Program-made: the position numbers and the translations under genes
Part shown: piece by piece, positions 13,849 to 13,952 of the stretch
Numbering within the stretch: the first letter of the stretch is position 1
Layout of the letters: each line of letters starts with the position of its first letter
Notes under the pieces: generated by a model
The model's database searches: none
Told to the model about the DNA's origin: nothing
The model's input: the letters and a program-made list of their open reading frames with translations, nothing else
Assembly: GCA_904420155.1 (NCBI GenBank)
Contig: CAJFUH010000229.1
Location: forward strand, 1 to 13,952
Source of the DNA: an uncultured Clostridia bacterium
GTDB taxonomy: Bacteria; Bacillota; Clostridia; Oscillospirales; Acutalibacteraceae
Direction of reading: 5' to 3'
Length of the DNA: 13,952 bases

Positions 13849-13952
13849 TTAAATTCTATCTCCACCGCTCATGCCGCGAGATTTTTTGTAATACAACTTT
13901 ATCAAAAATGGCTTGAATGCTGGATTTTTTTGAAAGATACTTCGGATGATAC
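13849..13952 (-). CDS. Possible 3' end of an unidentified minus-strand gene
   Basis: One minus-strand frame is open from the right edge to TAA at 13849-13851, giving 33 residues that begin IIRSIFQKNPAFKPFLIK and end RGMSGGDRI. The composition is protein-like (basic, with aromatic residues), but an overlapping minus-strand frame is also open to TAG at 13856 with a similarly plausible peptide, so the frame is uncertain. A weak terminator-like hairpin lies 70 bases downstream, and the bidirectional terminator at 13600-13644 lies further on, which fits convergent genes. I cannot name a family. Confidence 0.25.
   Translation of the reverse strand, partial: IIRSIFQKNPAFKPFLIKLYYKKSRGMSGGDRI

Noticed and set aside
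13804..13920. Short plus-strand frame (TTG or ATG start, about 28-38 codons) ending in a TGA near 13915
   Set aside because: It is too short and AT-rich to support, and it overlaps the equally tentative minus-strand frame.

Overview
The window looks like a chromosomal segment from a moderately GC-rich Gram-positive anaerobe of the Clostridia, probably a gut Oscillospirales-type organism. This rests on Firmicutes-style AGGAGG ribosome binding sites, SecA with a C-terminal SEC-C zinc motif, an OmpR/HisKA two-component pair, Tex, YchF, an SPL-family radical SAM enzyme, and GC-rich intergenic hairpin repeats of a style I associate with that group. The taxonomic call is inference; there is no rRNA or other decisive marker.

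Layout. Positions 1-240 hold a truncated copy (A) of a structured intergenic repeat. Positions 239-5293 hold four genes, all on the minus strand: ychF (P-loop ATPase), a RimJ/RimL-type GNAT acetyltransferase, tex (S1-domain nucleic-acid-binding protein) and a DUF1624/heparan-alpha-glucosaminide acetyltransferase-like membrane protein. Positions 5349-5750 hold a longer copy (B) of the repeat in the opposite orientation. From 5978 every confident gene is on the plus strand. First comes a HAD phosphatase overlapping by 4 bp a small DUF5071-like protein. Next is a response regulator overlapping by 11 bp its TTG-started sensor histidine kinase, then an SPL-family radical SAM protein, then secA with a strong bidirectional-looking terminator. 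The last 300 bases are AT-rich and hold at most the 3' end of a further minus-strand gene.

Functionally this is mostly housekeeping: translation and stress factors (ychF, tex), protein export (secA), one envelope-sensing two-component system, and small metabolic or repair enzymes. I see no phage, IS, CRISPR or defence locus.

The most notable signal is the intergenic repeat. It is a modular chain of hairpins whose two copies keep the loop and arm layout but differ by paired, compensatory changes in the stems. The two copies have different numbers of a ~59-bp tandem unit, and they flank the minus-strand four-gene block as inverted repeats. Copy B also begins just downstream of overlapping divergent promoter elements. 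I cannot tell from sequence alone whether it is an RNA, a non-autonomous mobile element or a passive REP-like repeat.
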